In this document: positions 27,071 through 35,156 of the stretch, piece by piece
Numbering within the stretch: the first letter of the stretch is position 1
Layout: each line of letters opens with the position of its first letter
Source: Lachnospiraceae bacterium
Lineage (GTDB): Bacteria; Bacillota_A; Clostridia; Lachnospirales; Lachnospiraceae
DNA: 61,845 bases
Reading direction: 5' to 3'
NCBI GenBank assembly: GCA_024683935.1
Contig: JAIKXV010000116.1
Span: forward strand, 1-61,845
Program-made: the position numbers and the translations under genes
The notes under the pieces: model-generated
What the model saw: the letters and a program-made list of their open reading frames with translations, nothing else
Databases searched by the model: none
What the model was told of the DNA's origin: nothing

Positions 27071-27116
27071 CTATCGCTCCGATTACCTTTTCCTCCTTAC
27101 GGTTCCTTTACTTGAT

Positions 27117-27149
27117 ATCTCACAGTGCCATTATCCGGCACCGTGAGAT
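27117..27149 (-). promoter_or_regulatory. Hairpin upstream of the sigma-fusion gene
   Basis: Arms ATCTCAC-GTGCC and GGCAC-GTGAGAT, 13 bases each with one mismatch, around a 7-base loop, 46 bases before the start codon. No T run follows on either strand, so it is not a normal terminator; it may be a leader structure or an operator. The rest of 27071-27355 holds a perfect TTGACA on the minus strand at 27354-27359 with only a poor -10 behind it, and no gene. Confidence 0.5.
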
Positions 27150-27355
27150 GAGGTTTCATCCCGAAAACTTCCGTCCCTTTGTCCAAACGGCCCCCATTTC
27201 CCTCAATGCAAGGCACATTACATATCAAAAAACAAAAGCTGCCCGGACGCCGTTTCGGACGTCCCCGGAAATTACCCTTTTTAATCGGCTATACAATAGT
27301 ACAGCCATCGGAGAAAAAGGTTTTAAATTTTAATTAAGAAAATTTTTATTTTTTG

Positions 27356-29275
27356 TCAAACGGCCTTTAAGCCGGTATAGAGCTGATAGTATCTGCCCTG
27401 TTCCCGGATCAGGTCGTCATGGCTTCCCCTTTCAATGATGCGTCCGTTTTCGAGGACCATGATGCAGTCCGCGTTTTTAACGGTGGAAAGCCTGTGCGCT
27501 ATAACAAAGCTTGTCCTCCCCTTCATCAGAGAGTCCATGCCTGCCTGTATCACTTTCTCTGTTCTGGTATCTATGGAGCTGGTGGCTTCATCCAGTATCA
27601 GTGCCGGAGGATCTGCCACTGCAGCCCTTGCAATGGAAAGGAGCTGTCTCTGTCCCTGGGACAGGGAAGCGCCGTTTCCGGTTATAACCGTATCATATCC
27701 TTCGGGAAGATTCCTGATAAAGCTGTCGGCACTTACGAGCTTTGCCGCCGCTATCACTTCTTCATCCGTGGCGTCAAGCCGCCCGAAACGGATATTTTCC
27801 ATAATGGTGCCTGTAAAGAGGTTTGTGTCCTGCAGCACCATGCCGAGGGATCTCCGAAGGTCCTTCTTTTTTATCTTATTTATATTGATACCGTCAAAAC
27901 GGATCTTGCCATCCTGGATATCATAGAAACGGTTTATAAGATTCGTGATCGTGGTCTTTCCCGCACCGGTGGAGCCCACGAAGGCGATCTTCTGTCCGTT
28001 ATCCGCATATAGTTTTACGTCATGGAGTACGAAGTGCTCTCCGTCATAGGCGAAGTCTACTCCGTCAAGAGTGATGTCCCCCTTTAACTCCACATAGTCG
28101 ACGGATCCGTCGGCGCTGTGCTTATGCTTCCATGCCCAGAGTCCGGTATGAGCATCGGTTTCCGTTAAGGTTCCGTCTTCCTTCCTTACTGCATTGACGA
28201 GGCTTACATAGCCCTCATCCTTTTCCGGTTCCTCGTCCAGGAGTGCAAATATTCTCTCTCCCCCTGCCATAGCCATTATAACAAAATTGAGCTGGTTGCT
28301 TATCTGGCTTATCGGCATATTTATGCTTTTATTGAAGGTTAAAAATGATGCCAGTGCTCCGAGGGTCAGTCCTGATATGCCCGATACCGCCAGGAAACCG
28401 CCGGCTATAGCGCATACCACATAGCTTAAATTTCCGAGCTGGGCGTTTATCGGTCCCAGTATATTGGTATAGCGGTTAGCGTTAAAAGCACTTTGGAACA
28501 GTTCTTCGTTACGCTTCTTGAATTCCTCTACGGCCTCGTCTTCATGACAGAATACCTTTACAACCTTCTGCCCGGTCATCATTTCTTCAATATAGCCGTT
28601 TACAGACCCCAGGGCCTTCTGCTGGGACTTGAAGAATCTGCCCGAAATGCCCGTTGCGGTCTTTGATGCAAAAAAAGATATCCCCACCATGAAAAGCGTG
28701 AGAACAGTGAGCGGTATGCTTAAAAATATCATTCCGATCAGTACGCTCACTATGGTTATCAGCGAATTCAGAAACTGGGGCAGGGACTGGCTGATCATCT
28801 GCCTCAGGGTGTCGATATCATTTGTATATACTGACATTATATCCCCATGAGCGTGAGTGTCAAAATATTTTATCGGAAGGCTTTCCATTTTTTCAAAGAG
28901 CTCGAACCGGAGGTCCCTTAATGTCCCCTGGGAGATCTCCACCATTATCCTCTGGTGTATGAAGGTTGCTGCTATTCCGAGCAGGTAGATAACGGCCACC
29001 TTTGCCATTGCCGTCAGAAGGGGTGTAAAATCACGGCTGTTATTCTGCACCATGGGGAGGATGTAGCCGTCTATCAGGGTTTTGGTGAACAGTGTTCCCT
29101 GCACGCTGGAGAGCACGCTTACAAAGATACAGATTATGACTATTATCAGCCGTATTCTGTATTTCCCCATTATGCGGGTCATGAGGCGTTTGAAGATCTT
29201 GCCGGGGTCTTTTACTTTGACGCCGGGCATAGGGGGACGCCTGCCATGAAATTGTCTTACTTTTTCTTCTGCCAT
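27356..29275 (-). CDS. ABC exporter half-transporter, catalytically competent half
   Basis: A 639-residue protein with an N-terminal six-segment transmembrane domain (about 40-330) and a C-terminal ATPase domain. Walker A GSTGAGKTT (about 431-439), signature LSQGQRQL (about 535) and Walker B LILDEATSSID with the catalytic Glu are intact. The extended basic N-terminus and the DEATSSID motif are those of the EfrB/BmrD/LmrD-type half of heterodimeric multidrug exporters. Its natural partner, with a degenerate site, is the gene at 32628-34406 on the other strand. It could export drugs, peptides or lipids; the substrate cannot be told. There is no C39 peptidase domain. Confidence 0.9.
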   Translation of the reverse strand: MAEEKVRQFHGRRPPMPGVKVKDPGKIFKRLMTRIMGKYRIRLIIVIICIFVSVLSSVQGTLFTKTLIDGYILPMVQNNSRDFTPLLTAMAKVAVIYLLGIAATFIHQRIMVEISQGTLRDLRFELFEKMESLPIKYFDTHAHGDIMSVYTNDIDTLRQMISQSLPQFLNSLITIVSVLIGMIFLSIPLTVLTLFMVGISFFASKTATGISGRFFKSQQKALGSVNGYIEEMMTGQKVVKVFCHEDEAVEEFKKRNEELFQSAFNANRYTNILGPINAQLGNLSYVVCAIAGGFLAVSGISGLTLGALASFLTFNKSINMPISQISNQLNFVIMAMAGGERIFALLDEEPEKDEGYVSLVNAVRKEDGTLTETDAHTGLWAWKHKHSADGSVDYVELKGDITLDGVDFAYDGEHFVLHDVKLYADNGQKIAFVGSTGAGKTTITNLINRFYDIQDGKIRFDGININKIKKKDLRRSLGMVLQDTNLFTGTIMENIRFGRLDATDEEVIAAAKLVSADSFIRNLPEGYDTVITGNGASLSQGQRQLLSIARAAVADPPALILDEATSSIDTRTEKVIQAGMDSLMKGRTSFVIAHRLSTVKNADCIMVLENGRIIERGSHDDLIREQGRYYQLYTGLKAV

Positions 29276-29337
29276 GTGGTTATTTATATGTTTTGGCTGC
29301 GTTGTTGGCTGCGAAAGGGGCTATATTATATTTCTTC

Positions 29338-29404
29338 GCGCTCAAAAGTTCTAAGCTCAAGCGGCTTCTCATAGCAAGACGCTTTCGCTAAGAACTTTTG
29401 GCGC
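29338..29404. repeat. Long inverted repeat between divergent genes
   Basis: Arms GCGCTCAAAAGTTCTAAGC (29338-29356) and GCTAAGAACTTTTGGCGC (29387-29404) pair almost perfectly, with an inner pair of GCGG/GACGC-like arms. It lies in the 265-base gap between the ABC exporter gene and the beta-CASP gene. The gap otherwise holds the promoter at 29505 and no gene. Confidence 0.6.
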
Positions 29405-29504
29405 TTTAATCATATAATTTTCTTTCTTTTTGGGGTGGGTGTCAAGTTGGAGCGGTTATGAGGGCGGAGAGTTTTTTGGCTGTGACGGGGTGGTTTCGGG
29501 CAGC

Positions 29505-29533
29505 GTGACATTTCAGACAGGATTTGGTAAAAT
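29505..29533 (+). promoter_or_regulatory. Strong promoter placed for leaderless transcription
   Basis: -35 GTGACA (29505-29510), a 17-base spacer, and extended -10 TGGTAAAAT (hexamer 29528-29533). The next start codon, ATG at 29541, begins 7 bases after the -10, which is where transcription should start. No Shine-Dalgarno site lies between. Confidence 0.7.
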
Positions 29534-29540
29534 ATCAGGC

Positions 29541-31154
29541 ATGATATTAGAATTTATAGGAGCTGACCACGAGGTTACGGGAAGCTGCCATTATCTGAAT
29601 GTAAACGGTAAGAATATTCTCATTGATTACGGCATGGAGCAGGGCAGGAAGCTCTACGAGAATGCCGATCTTCCTGTGAACGCAGCGGAGATCGACTACA
29701 TCCTTCTCACCCACGCCCACATTGATCACTCCGGGCTTCTGCCTCTGGCCTACAAAAAGGGCTTCAGGGGACAGATCTTTGCCACGAACGCCACCGCGAA
29801 GCTCTGCAACATCATGCTCCGCGACAGCGCGCACATCCAGACCTTTGAAGCGGAGTGGCGGAACAGGAAGGCCAGGCGTAATGCCAATATCGATGCCTTC
29901 GTTCCCCTCTATACCATGGAGGATGCGGACGGTGCCATCAGGCTTCTGCATCCCGTCGATTACAGGGAAATGGTTCATATCGCCGACGGTATCGATGTGA
30001 GGTTCACTGATGTGGGACATCTCCTCGGTTCTGCGGCCATTGAGGTCTTTCTGAACGAGGACGGAGTTTCGAGAAAGATCGTTTTTTCCGGGGATGTGGG
30101 TAATATCGACCAGCCTATCATCAAGGATCCCGAGCCTGTGGAGGGCGCGGACTACGTCCTCATCGAATCCACCTATGGCGACAGGCTTCATTCCGCCGAA
30201 AAGCCGGATCATGTGAAAGAGCTTTCCGATATTCTTAACTACACCTTTGAAAGGGGAGGCAATGTTGTTATCCCCTCCTTTGCTGTGGGCAGAACCCAGG
30301 AACTTCTCTATTTCATAAGGGAGATAAAGGAAAAGGGTCTGGTTCATGGTTTTGAGGACTTCCCGGTTTATGTGGATTCTCCTCTTGCGGTGGACGCCAC
30401 CAGTATTTTCGGAAAGAGTTCTCTTGAATGCTATGACGAGGAGGCCACGGCTCTTCTTAATAAGGGCGTGAATCCCCTTTCATTTACCAATCTGAATCTT
30501 TCAATAACACCTGATGATTCAAAGAATATTAACTTTGATGACGAGCCGAAGGTTATCATCTCCGCTTCCGGAATGTGCGACGCCGGACGTATCAGGCATC
30601 ATCTGAAGCACAATCTCTGGCGGGCAGAATCCACGATACTCTTTGTCGGATACCAGTCGGTCGGCACTTTGGGCCGTGCCCTTATCGAGGGCGCCAAGAC
30701 CGTTAAGCTCTTCGGTGAAGAGATCTCGGTCAATGCCAATATAGAGATGATGTCCGGCTTAAGCGGACACGCTGACCAGAGGGGTCTTATCAACTGGGCG
30801 AGGGCCAGCTTTGATCCCGAAAAGACAAAGAAGATCTTCGTGGTTCACGGCGACGATCACGTGACTGACAGCTTTGCCGCCCTTCTTAATAAGGACTACG
30901 GCTTTGAAGCATATGCGCCCTACAGCGGCACGAAGTTCGACCTGATTACAAATGAGTTCATTACCGAGACCAAGGGCGTTCCCGTTGTCAGGAAGACCTC
31001 CGTCACAGCACGTATCAGTACTGTATTTGAGCGGCTTCTGGCGGCAGGTGAGCGGCTTCTCGGAGTCATTAAGAAATACGAGCACGGAGCAAACAAGGAT
31101 ATCGCAAAATTTGCGGATCAGATCAATGCTCTCTGCGATAAATGGGAGAAATAA
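29541..31154 (+). CDS. Beta-CASP metallo-beta-lactamase-fold hydrolase, probable ribonuclease
   Basis: A 537-residue enzyme of the metallo-beta-lactamase superfamily with a beta-CASP insertion and a C-terminal RNA-specificity motif, similar to CPSF73/RNase J relatives. The first two-metal motif is THAHIDHSG (about 53-61); further metal ligands fit GHLLGSAA, FSGDVG and SGHADQRGL. SASGMCDAGRIRHHL is the beta-CASP signature. Such proteins cleave RNA in the cytoplasm. The start ATG at 29541 fits the family (MILEFIGADHEVTGS) and is directly behind a promoter, with no ribosome site. The next gene, folA, begins 3 bases after the stop. Confidence 0.92.
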   Translation: MILEFIGADHEVTGSCHYLNVNGKNILIDYGMEQGRKLYENADLPVNAAEIDYILLTHAHIDHSGLLPLAYKKGFRGQIFATNATAKLCNIMLRDSAHIQTFEAEWRNRKARRNANIDAFVPLYTMEDADGAIRLLHPVDYREMVHIADGIDVRFTDVGHLLGSAAIEVFLNEDGVSRKIVFSGDVGNIDQPIIKDPEPVEGADYVLIESTYGDRLHSAEKPDHVKELSDILNYTFERGGNVVIPSFAVGRTQELLYFIREIKEKGLVHGFEDFPVYVDSPLAVDATSIFGKSSLECYDEEATALLNKGVNPLSFTNLNLSITPDDSKNINFDDEPKVIISASGMCDAGRIRHHLKHNLWRAESTILFVGYQSVGTLGRALIEGAKTVKLFGEEISVNANIEMMSGLSGHADQRGLINWARASFDPEKTKKIFVVHGDDHVTDSFAALLNKDYGFEAYAPYSGTKFDLITNEFITETKGVPVVRKTSVTARISTVFERLLAAGERLLGVIKKYEHGANKDIAKFADQINALCDKWEK

Positions 31155-31157
31155 CTA

Positions 31158-31646
31158 ATGATATTAATAGCGGCTGCAGACCGTAACTGGGGCATAGGCA
31201 AGGATAATGAGCTTCTGACCCATATTCCAGCAGACCAGAAGTTTTTCCGGGAGACTACCACCGGAAACGTGGTAGTGATGGGAAGAAAAACCCTGGAAAG
31301 CTTTCCGAAGGGGGAACCCCTGAAAAACCGCACAAATATAGTTCTTTCCAGGAACACTTCCTATGAAAAAGCAGGTGTTACGGTTTTCCATGATGTGGAC
31401 AGTCTTTTACATGAGATCGATAAATATCCGAAGGATTCGGTATTCTGCATAGGCGGAGCTTCTATTTACAAGGAACTGCTGCCCTACTGCGACAAGGCGC
31501 TGATCACCAGGATAGATGAGGCATACGAGGCTGATACCTTCTTCCCGAATCTGGATGAAATGCCCGAATGGGAAATAGTCGAGACCAGCGAGGAACAGAC
31601 CTATTTTGACCAGATCTATCACTTTGTGACATATATAAGAAAATAA
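31158..31646 (+). CDS. folA: Dihydrofolate reductase
   Basis: A 162-residue enzyme that reduces dihydrofolate to tetrahydrofolate with NADPH, needed for thymidylate and purine synthesis. Motifs include NWGIGKDNELLTHIPAD near the N-terminus, VVMGRKTLESFP, and CIGGASIYKELLP. GGGAG lies before the ATG, within the end of the beta-CASP gene. It is followed by manA 21 bases later. The length and motifs are standard, with no resistance-type change that I can identify. Confidence 0.96.
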   Translation: MILIAAADRNWGIGKDNELLTHIPADQKFFRETTTGNVVVMGRKTLESFPKGEPLKNRTNIVLSRNTSYEKAGVTVFHDVDSLLHEIDKYPKDSVFCIGGASIYKELLPYCDKALITRIDEAYEADTFFPNLDEMPEWEIVETSEEQTYFDQIYHFVTYIRK

Positions 31647-31667
31647 TATTTTAAGGAGATACAAGTA

Positions 31668-32600
31668 ATGTCCATTTTACGTTTAAAACCCGCCTATTTC
31701 AGCGATATCTGGGGCGGCAGCAGATTGAAGAAGGAATACAACAAGTCCGAATATCCCGGCTATGTGCTTTCCGAGACCTGGGAATTATCCTGTGACGAAG
31801 AACATCCTACGATGATAGACAGCGGTTCCTATAAGGGCAAGACCTTAAAGGAATTCTTTGATTCCGAAGGCGAGCGCGCCCTCGGCACCAACTACAGCCG
31901 TTTTGACGAGTGGCCTCTTTCCGTTAAGTTTATCGATGCCCACCAGAACATCTCCATAAAGGTGCACCCTTCCGATGAATATGCGGAGAAAAAGGGTCTT
32001 CCCAAGGGAAATGACGAGTGCTGGTATATCTGCGACGCTCTCCCCAACGCCGGCATATTCTACGGCGTGGACAGGGATGTTACCACCGAAGAATTTGAAA
32101 AGATGGTGCGCGACAACACCTTTAAGAAGGTGCTTCACTTCCAGACCGTCCAGAAGGGCGAGCTCTACTACTGCGGCCCCGGACTCCTTCATTCCATCGG
32201 AGCCGGCGTGCTGGTTGTTGAAGTAAAGCAGATCAAGCAGGTGAAATACAGGGTTTACGATTTCGGCCGGGTTAAGCCCGATGGAAGCCCGAGAGAGCTC
32301 ATGATAGATGAGGCAAGGGAAGCCGCTATCCTTAAAAAGAATATCCCTGCAAAGGATATGCACGGCCATCTATGCGACTGCGACACCTTTACGATCGACA
32401 AGGTTCACGTCAACGGAGAAACCGATCTGAAGACAGACGGCAGCACCTTCCACCATCTCCTTATCCTCGACGGTGACATGATCCTCACCTCCGACGATAC
32501 CAGAATGGAGCTCCTGAAGGGCAACGGTATCCTTGTCAGCGCGGATCACGGTGAATACAAGCTTAAGGGGCACGGAGACGTGCTGATGATCACCGTATAA
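31668..32600 (+). CDS. manA: Mannose-6-phosphate isomerase, class I
   Basis: A 310-residue cupin-fold zinc enzyme that interconverts mannose-6-phosphate and fructose-6-phosphate. Zinc-binding motifs include KVHPSDEYA (about 98-106), DECWYI with a Glu ligand, and a His in PGLLHSIGAGVLVVEV. The C-terminal beta domain includes TFHHLLILDGD. The size is that of the short Firmicutes class I enzymes. AAGGAG precedes the ATG. It probably serves mannose use or GDP-mannose supply for glycans. It is read with folA. Confidence 0.94.
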   Translation: MSILRLKPAYFSDIWGGSRLKKEYNKSEYPGYVLSETWELSCDEEHPTMIDSGSYKGKTLKEFFDSEGERALGTNYSRFDEWPLSVKFIDAHQNISIKVHPSDEYAEKKGLPKGNDECWYICDALPNAGIFYGVDRDVTTEEFEKMVRDNTFKKVLHFQTVQKGELYYCGPGLLHSIGAGVLVVEVKQIKQVKYRVYDFGRVKPDGSPRELMIDEAREAAILKKNIPAKDMHGHLCDCDTFTIDKVHVNGETDLKTDGSTFHHLLILDGDMILTSDDTRMELLKGNGILVSADHGEYKLKGHGDVLMITV

Positions 32601-32627
32601 ACGCAGTAAATAACACTTGTTTTATAA

Positions 32628-34406
32628 ATGAAACGATCATATGACAATATCTCCATGGGTGAGGTCTTCCGCACCCTTGGAGCTGAAATTAAGGAATATA
32701 AATTCGCTTCCGTTATGACTCCGATATCTATGGTATTAGAGGTCATAATGGAAATGATAATACCTTATCTGATGGCTTCCATCATTGATAAGGGAGTGAC
32801 CCCCGGTGATACGGCTCATATCAGGAGCACCGGGGGAATTATGGTTATTATAGCCATTCTCGGTCTCTTAAGCGGCCTTGTCGGAGCCCATTTCGGAGCC
32901 TATGCTTCCGCGGGGCTGGCAAAGAACTTAAGGAACCGCATGTTTGAAAAGATTCAGACCTACAGCTTTCCTAACCTTGACAAATATTCCACGGCAGGCC
33001 TTGTGACCAGACTCACAACAGATGTTACTAATGTGCAGAATGCCTATCAGATGATACTGCGCATGTTCATGAGGGCTCCGTCTTCCATAGTGATCGCCAT
33101 GGTAATGGCCTTTTCAATAAATGCCCGGCTGTCAACGATCTATCTCGTTGCAGTCATTTTTCTTGCCCTTTTTGTCTTCGGACTGATGAGGAAAGTAACA
33201 AAATATTTTGCCGAAGTATTTACGAAGTATGACGATCTTAATGAAAGCGTCCAGGAAAACGTATCCGGCATAAGGGTGGTAAAGGCCTTTGTGCGGGAGG
33301 ACTACGAAAAGGATAAGTTCTTCAAGGCCACGGAGAATATTTACCGCATGTTTGTTAAGGCCGAGCGCATGGTAATACTGAACATGCCGGTCATGCAGTT
33401 CACCGTATACAGCTGTGTACTTCTTCTCAGCTGGTTTGGAGCCCACATGATAGTTTACGGCTCCCTTACCACCGGAGAGCTGATGAGTCTCCTCGCCTAC
33501 TGCATGAACATCCTGATGTCTCTCATGATGCTCTCCTTTATCTTTGTAATGGTCAGCATGTCCTCAGCCAGTGCTAAAAGGATCACCGAGGTCATAAATG
33601 AAACACCCGTTATTACAAATCCCGAAAATCCCGTATTTGAGGTTGCAGACGGCAGCATCGTATTCGATAATGTCTCCTTCTCCTACTACGGCGAAAAGGG
33701 CGGCAATGTTCTGGAAAACATATGCCTCGATATTAAAAGCGGCGAGACCATAGGAATAATCGGCGGTACCGGCAGTTCAAAAACCAGCCTTATCAACCTG
33801 ATAAGCAGGCTCTATGATGTGGGTTCCGGCAGCGTAAGGGTCGGCGGAAGGGATGTCAGGGAGTACGATCTCACTGCCCTAAGGAACAATGTTTCCCATG
33901 TATTGCAGAAAAACGTGCTTTTCGCAGGTTCCATTCTGGACAATCTCCGCTGGGGCAAGGCGGACGCCACCATTGATGAATGCCGGGAAGCCTGCGCCCT
34001 TGCCTGTGCTGATGAATTTATTGAGAAATTCCCTCAAAAGTACGACACTATGATCGAGCAGGGCGGAAGCAACCTGTCCGGTGGCCAGAGACAGAGGCTC
34101 TGTATTGCAAGAGCCCTGCTGAAAAAGCCGAAGATACTGATACTTGACGATTCCACCTCAGCCGTGGATACCGCGACAGATGCAAAGATACGATCAGGTT
34201 TCAGGGAAGCCATTCCCGGTGTTACAAAGCTGATAATCGCCCAGAGAATATCGAGCGTTATGGACGCCGACCGCATAATAGTTTTGGACGAAGGCCGGAT
34301 CTCCGGCTTCGGAAATCATGAAGAGCTTATGGCCGTAAACGAGATTTACCGCGATGTATATGAATCCCAGCAGAGCGGCGCAGGACTGAAGGATTTTGAC
34401 GATTGA
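32628..34406 (+). CDS. ABC exporter half-transporter, degenerate-site half
   Basis: A 592-residue half-exporter with an N-terminal transmembrane domain (about 25-310) and a C-terminal ATPase. Walker A is GGTGSSKTS (about 379-387), the signature is LSGGQRQR (about 482), and Walker B is LILDDSTSAVD, with Asp where the catalytic Glu should be. This is the EfrA/BmrC/LmrC-type half of a heterodimer, whose partner is the gene at 27356-29275. The ATG at 32628 has no ribosome site, and a second ATG at 32655 has none either; coupling to manA, 27 bases upstream, may drive translation. Confidence 0.9.
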   Translation: MKRSYDNISMGEVFRTLGAEIKEYKFASVMTPISMVLEVIMEMIIPYLMASIIDKGVTPGDTAHIRSTGGIMVIIAILGLLSGLVGAHFGAYASAGLAKNLRNRMFEKIQTYSFPNLDKYSTAGLVTRLTTDVTNVQNAYQMILRMFMRAPSSIVIAMVMAFSINARLSTIYLVAVIFLALFVFGLMRKVTKYFAEVFTKYDDLNESVQENVSGIRVVKAFVREDYEKDKFFKATENIYRMFVKAERMVILNMPVMQFTVYSCVLLLSWFGAHMIVYGSLTTGELMSLLAYCMNILMSLMMLSFIFVMVSMSSASAKRITEVINETPVITNPENPVFEVADGSIVFDNVSFSYYGEKGGNVLENICLDIKSGETIGIIGGTGSSKTSLINLISRLYDVGSGSVRVGGRDVREYDLTALRNNVSHVLQKNVLFAGSILDNLRWGKADATIDECREACALACADEFIEKFPQKYDTMIEQGGSNLSGGQRQRLCIARALLKKPKILILDDSTSAVDTATDAKIRSGFREAIPGVTKLIIAQRISSVMDADRIIVLDEGRISGFGNHEELMAVNEIYRDVYESQQSGAGLKDFDD

Positions 34407-34484
34407 TGTGATTTTTATCAAAGAAGAACAAAAAAATATCACAAGATTTGTCAAAAAATATATCTTACATTTTTGATTTTTAAG

Positions 34485-34493
34485 TGATAAAAT
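34485..34493 (+). promoter_or_regulatory. Extended -10 promoter for the carD-like gene
   Basis: TGATAAAAT, with a TGn extension and five of six -10 bases. No strong -35. Transcription would start near 34500. A short perfect hairpin (34524-34540, 7-pair stem with AAA loop) lies in the leader before the start at 34562. Confidence 0.5.
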
Positions 34494-34561
34494 CTCTTTT
34501 ACACGGTTTAAATTTGGTTACAGACGGCTGAAACAGCCGTTATCTTAGGAAAGGAGCTCTC

Positions 34562-35065
34562 ATGTATAAAACCGGAGATTATGTTGTTCATAAGGTAGAC
34601 GGATTATGTAAGATCACTGATATTTCAAGTCTCGACATCCCGGATTGCGACGCTGATATCAAGTATTATTATCTGATCCCCACGGAATCCCCCGCCAGCA
34701 AGGTCTATGTGGCAGTGGGCACGGGAGAAGGATCTTTAAGGGATCCCCTCACCGAAAAAGAAGCACTTGATGTCATCGATTCATATAACGAACTGGATGA
34801 GATATCCGTTGAAAGCGAAAAGAACCGCCAGAACGCATATTCCCAGGCTCTTGTACAGAATGATGCTAAAGAGCTCATGCGCCTTATAAAGACTACTTTA
34901 AGGAGAAAGAATGAGCGGCTGAAGAAGGGACGCACCGCCACCACAGTGGACGAGCATTTCCTGAAGTCCGCAGAGCATGCGCTTTACGGTGAGCTGGCTT
35001 ACGCTCTCGGTATTGAAAGCGGCAACAACATGGTGGATTTCATAAAGGCCAGGATTTCAAAGTGA
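34562..35065 (+). CDS. CarD-family transcription regulator
   Basis: A 167-residue protein of the CarD/CdnL/TRCF family. The N-terminal RNA polymerase-interacting domain, a Tudor-like fold (about 1-60), opens YKTGDYVVHKVDGLCKITDI; the C-terminal helical domain (about 75-165) contains basic segments such as RLIKTTLRRKNERLKKGR that bind DNA near the transcription bubble. Family members stabilise open complexes at rRNA and housekeeping promoters. AAAGGAG lies 6 bases before the ATG. It is a single-gene unit ending in a strong terminator. Confidence 0.92.
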   Translation: MYKTGDYVVHKVDGLCKITDISSLDIPDCDADIKYYYLIPTESPASKVYVAVGTGEGSLRDPLTEKEALDVIDSYNELDEISVESEKNRQNAYSQALVQNDAKELMRLIKTTLRRKNERLKKGRTATTVDEHFLKSAEHALYGELAYALGIESGNNMVDFIKARISK

Positions 35066-35120
35066 GATATTAAATAAGTTATTTGTTTCAGGTTTTTCCT
35101 TATTTTATCTAATAGCAACA

Positions 35121-35146
35121 GGGGCAGCAAACGCTGCCCCCTTTTT
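35121..35146 (+). terminator. Intrinsic terminator after the carD-like gene
   Basis: A perfect 8-pair stem (GGGGCAGC with GCTGCCCC), a 4-base loop AAAC, then CTTTTT, 56 bases past the stop codon. A T run is absent on the minus strand, so it serves the plus-strand gene only. Confidence 0.88.
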
Positions 35147-35156
35147 GTACTATTTA

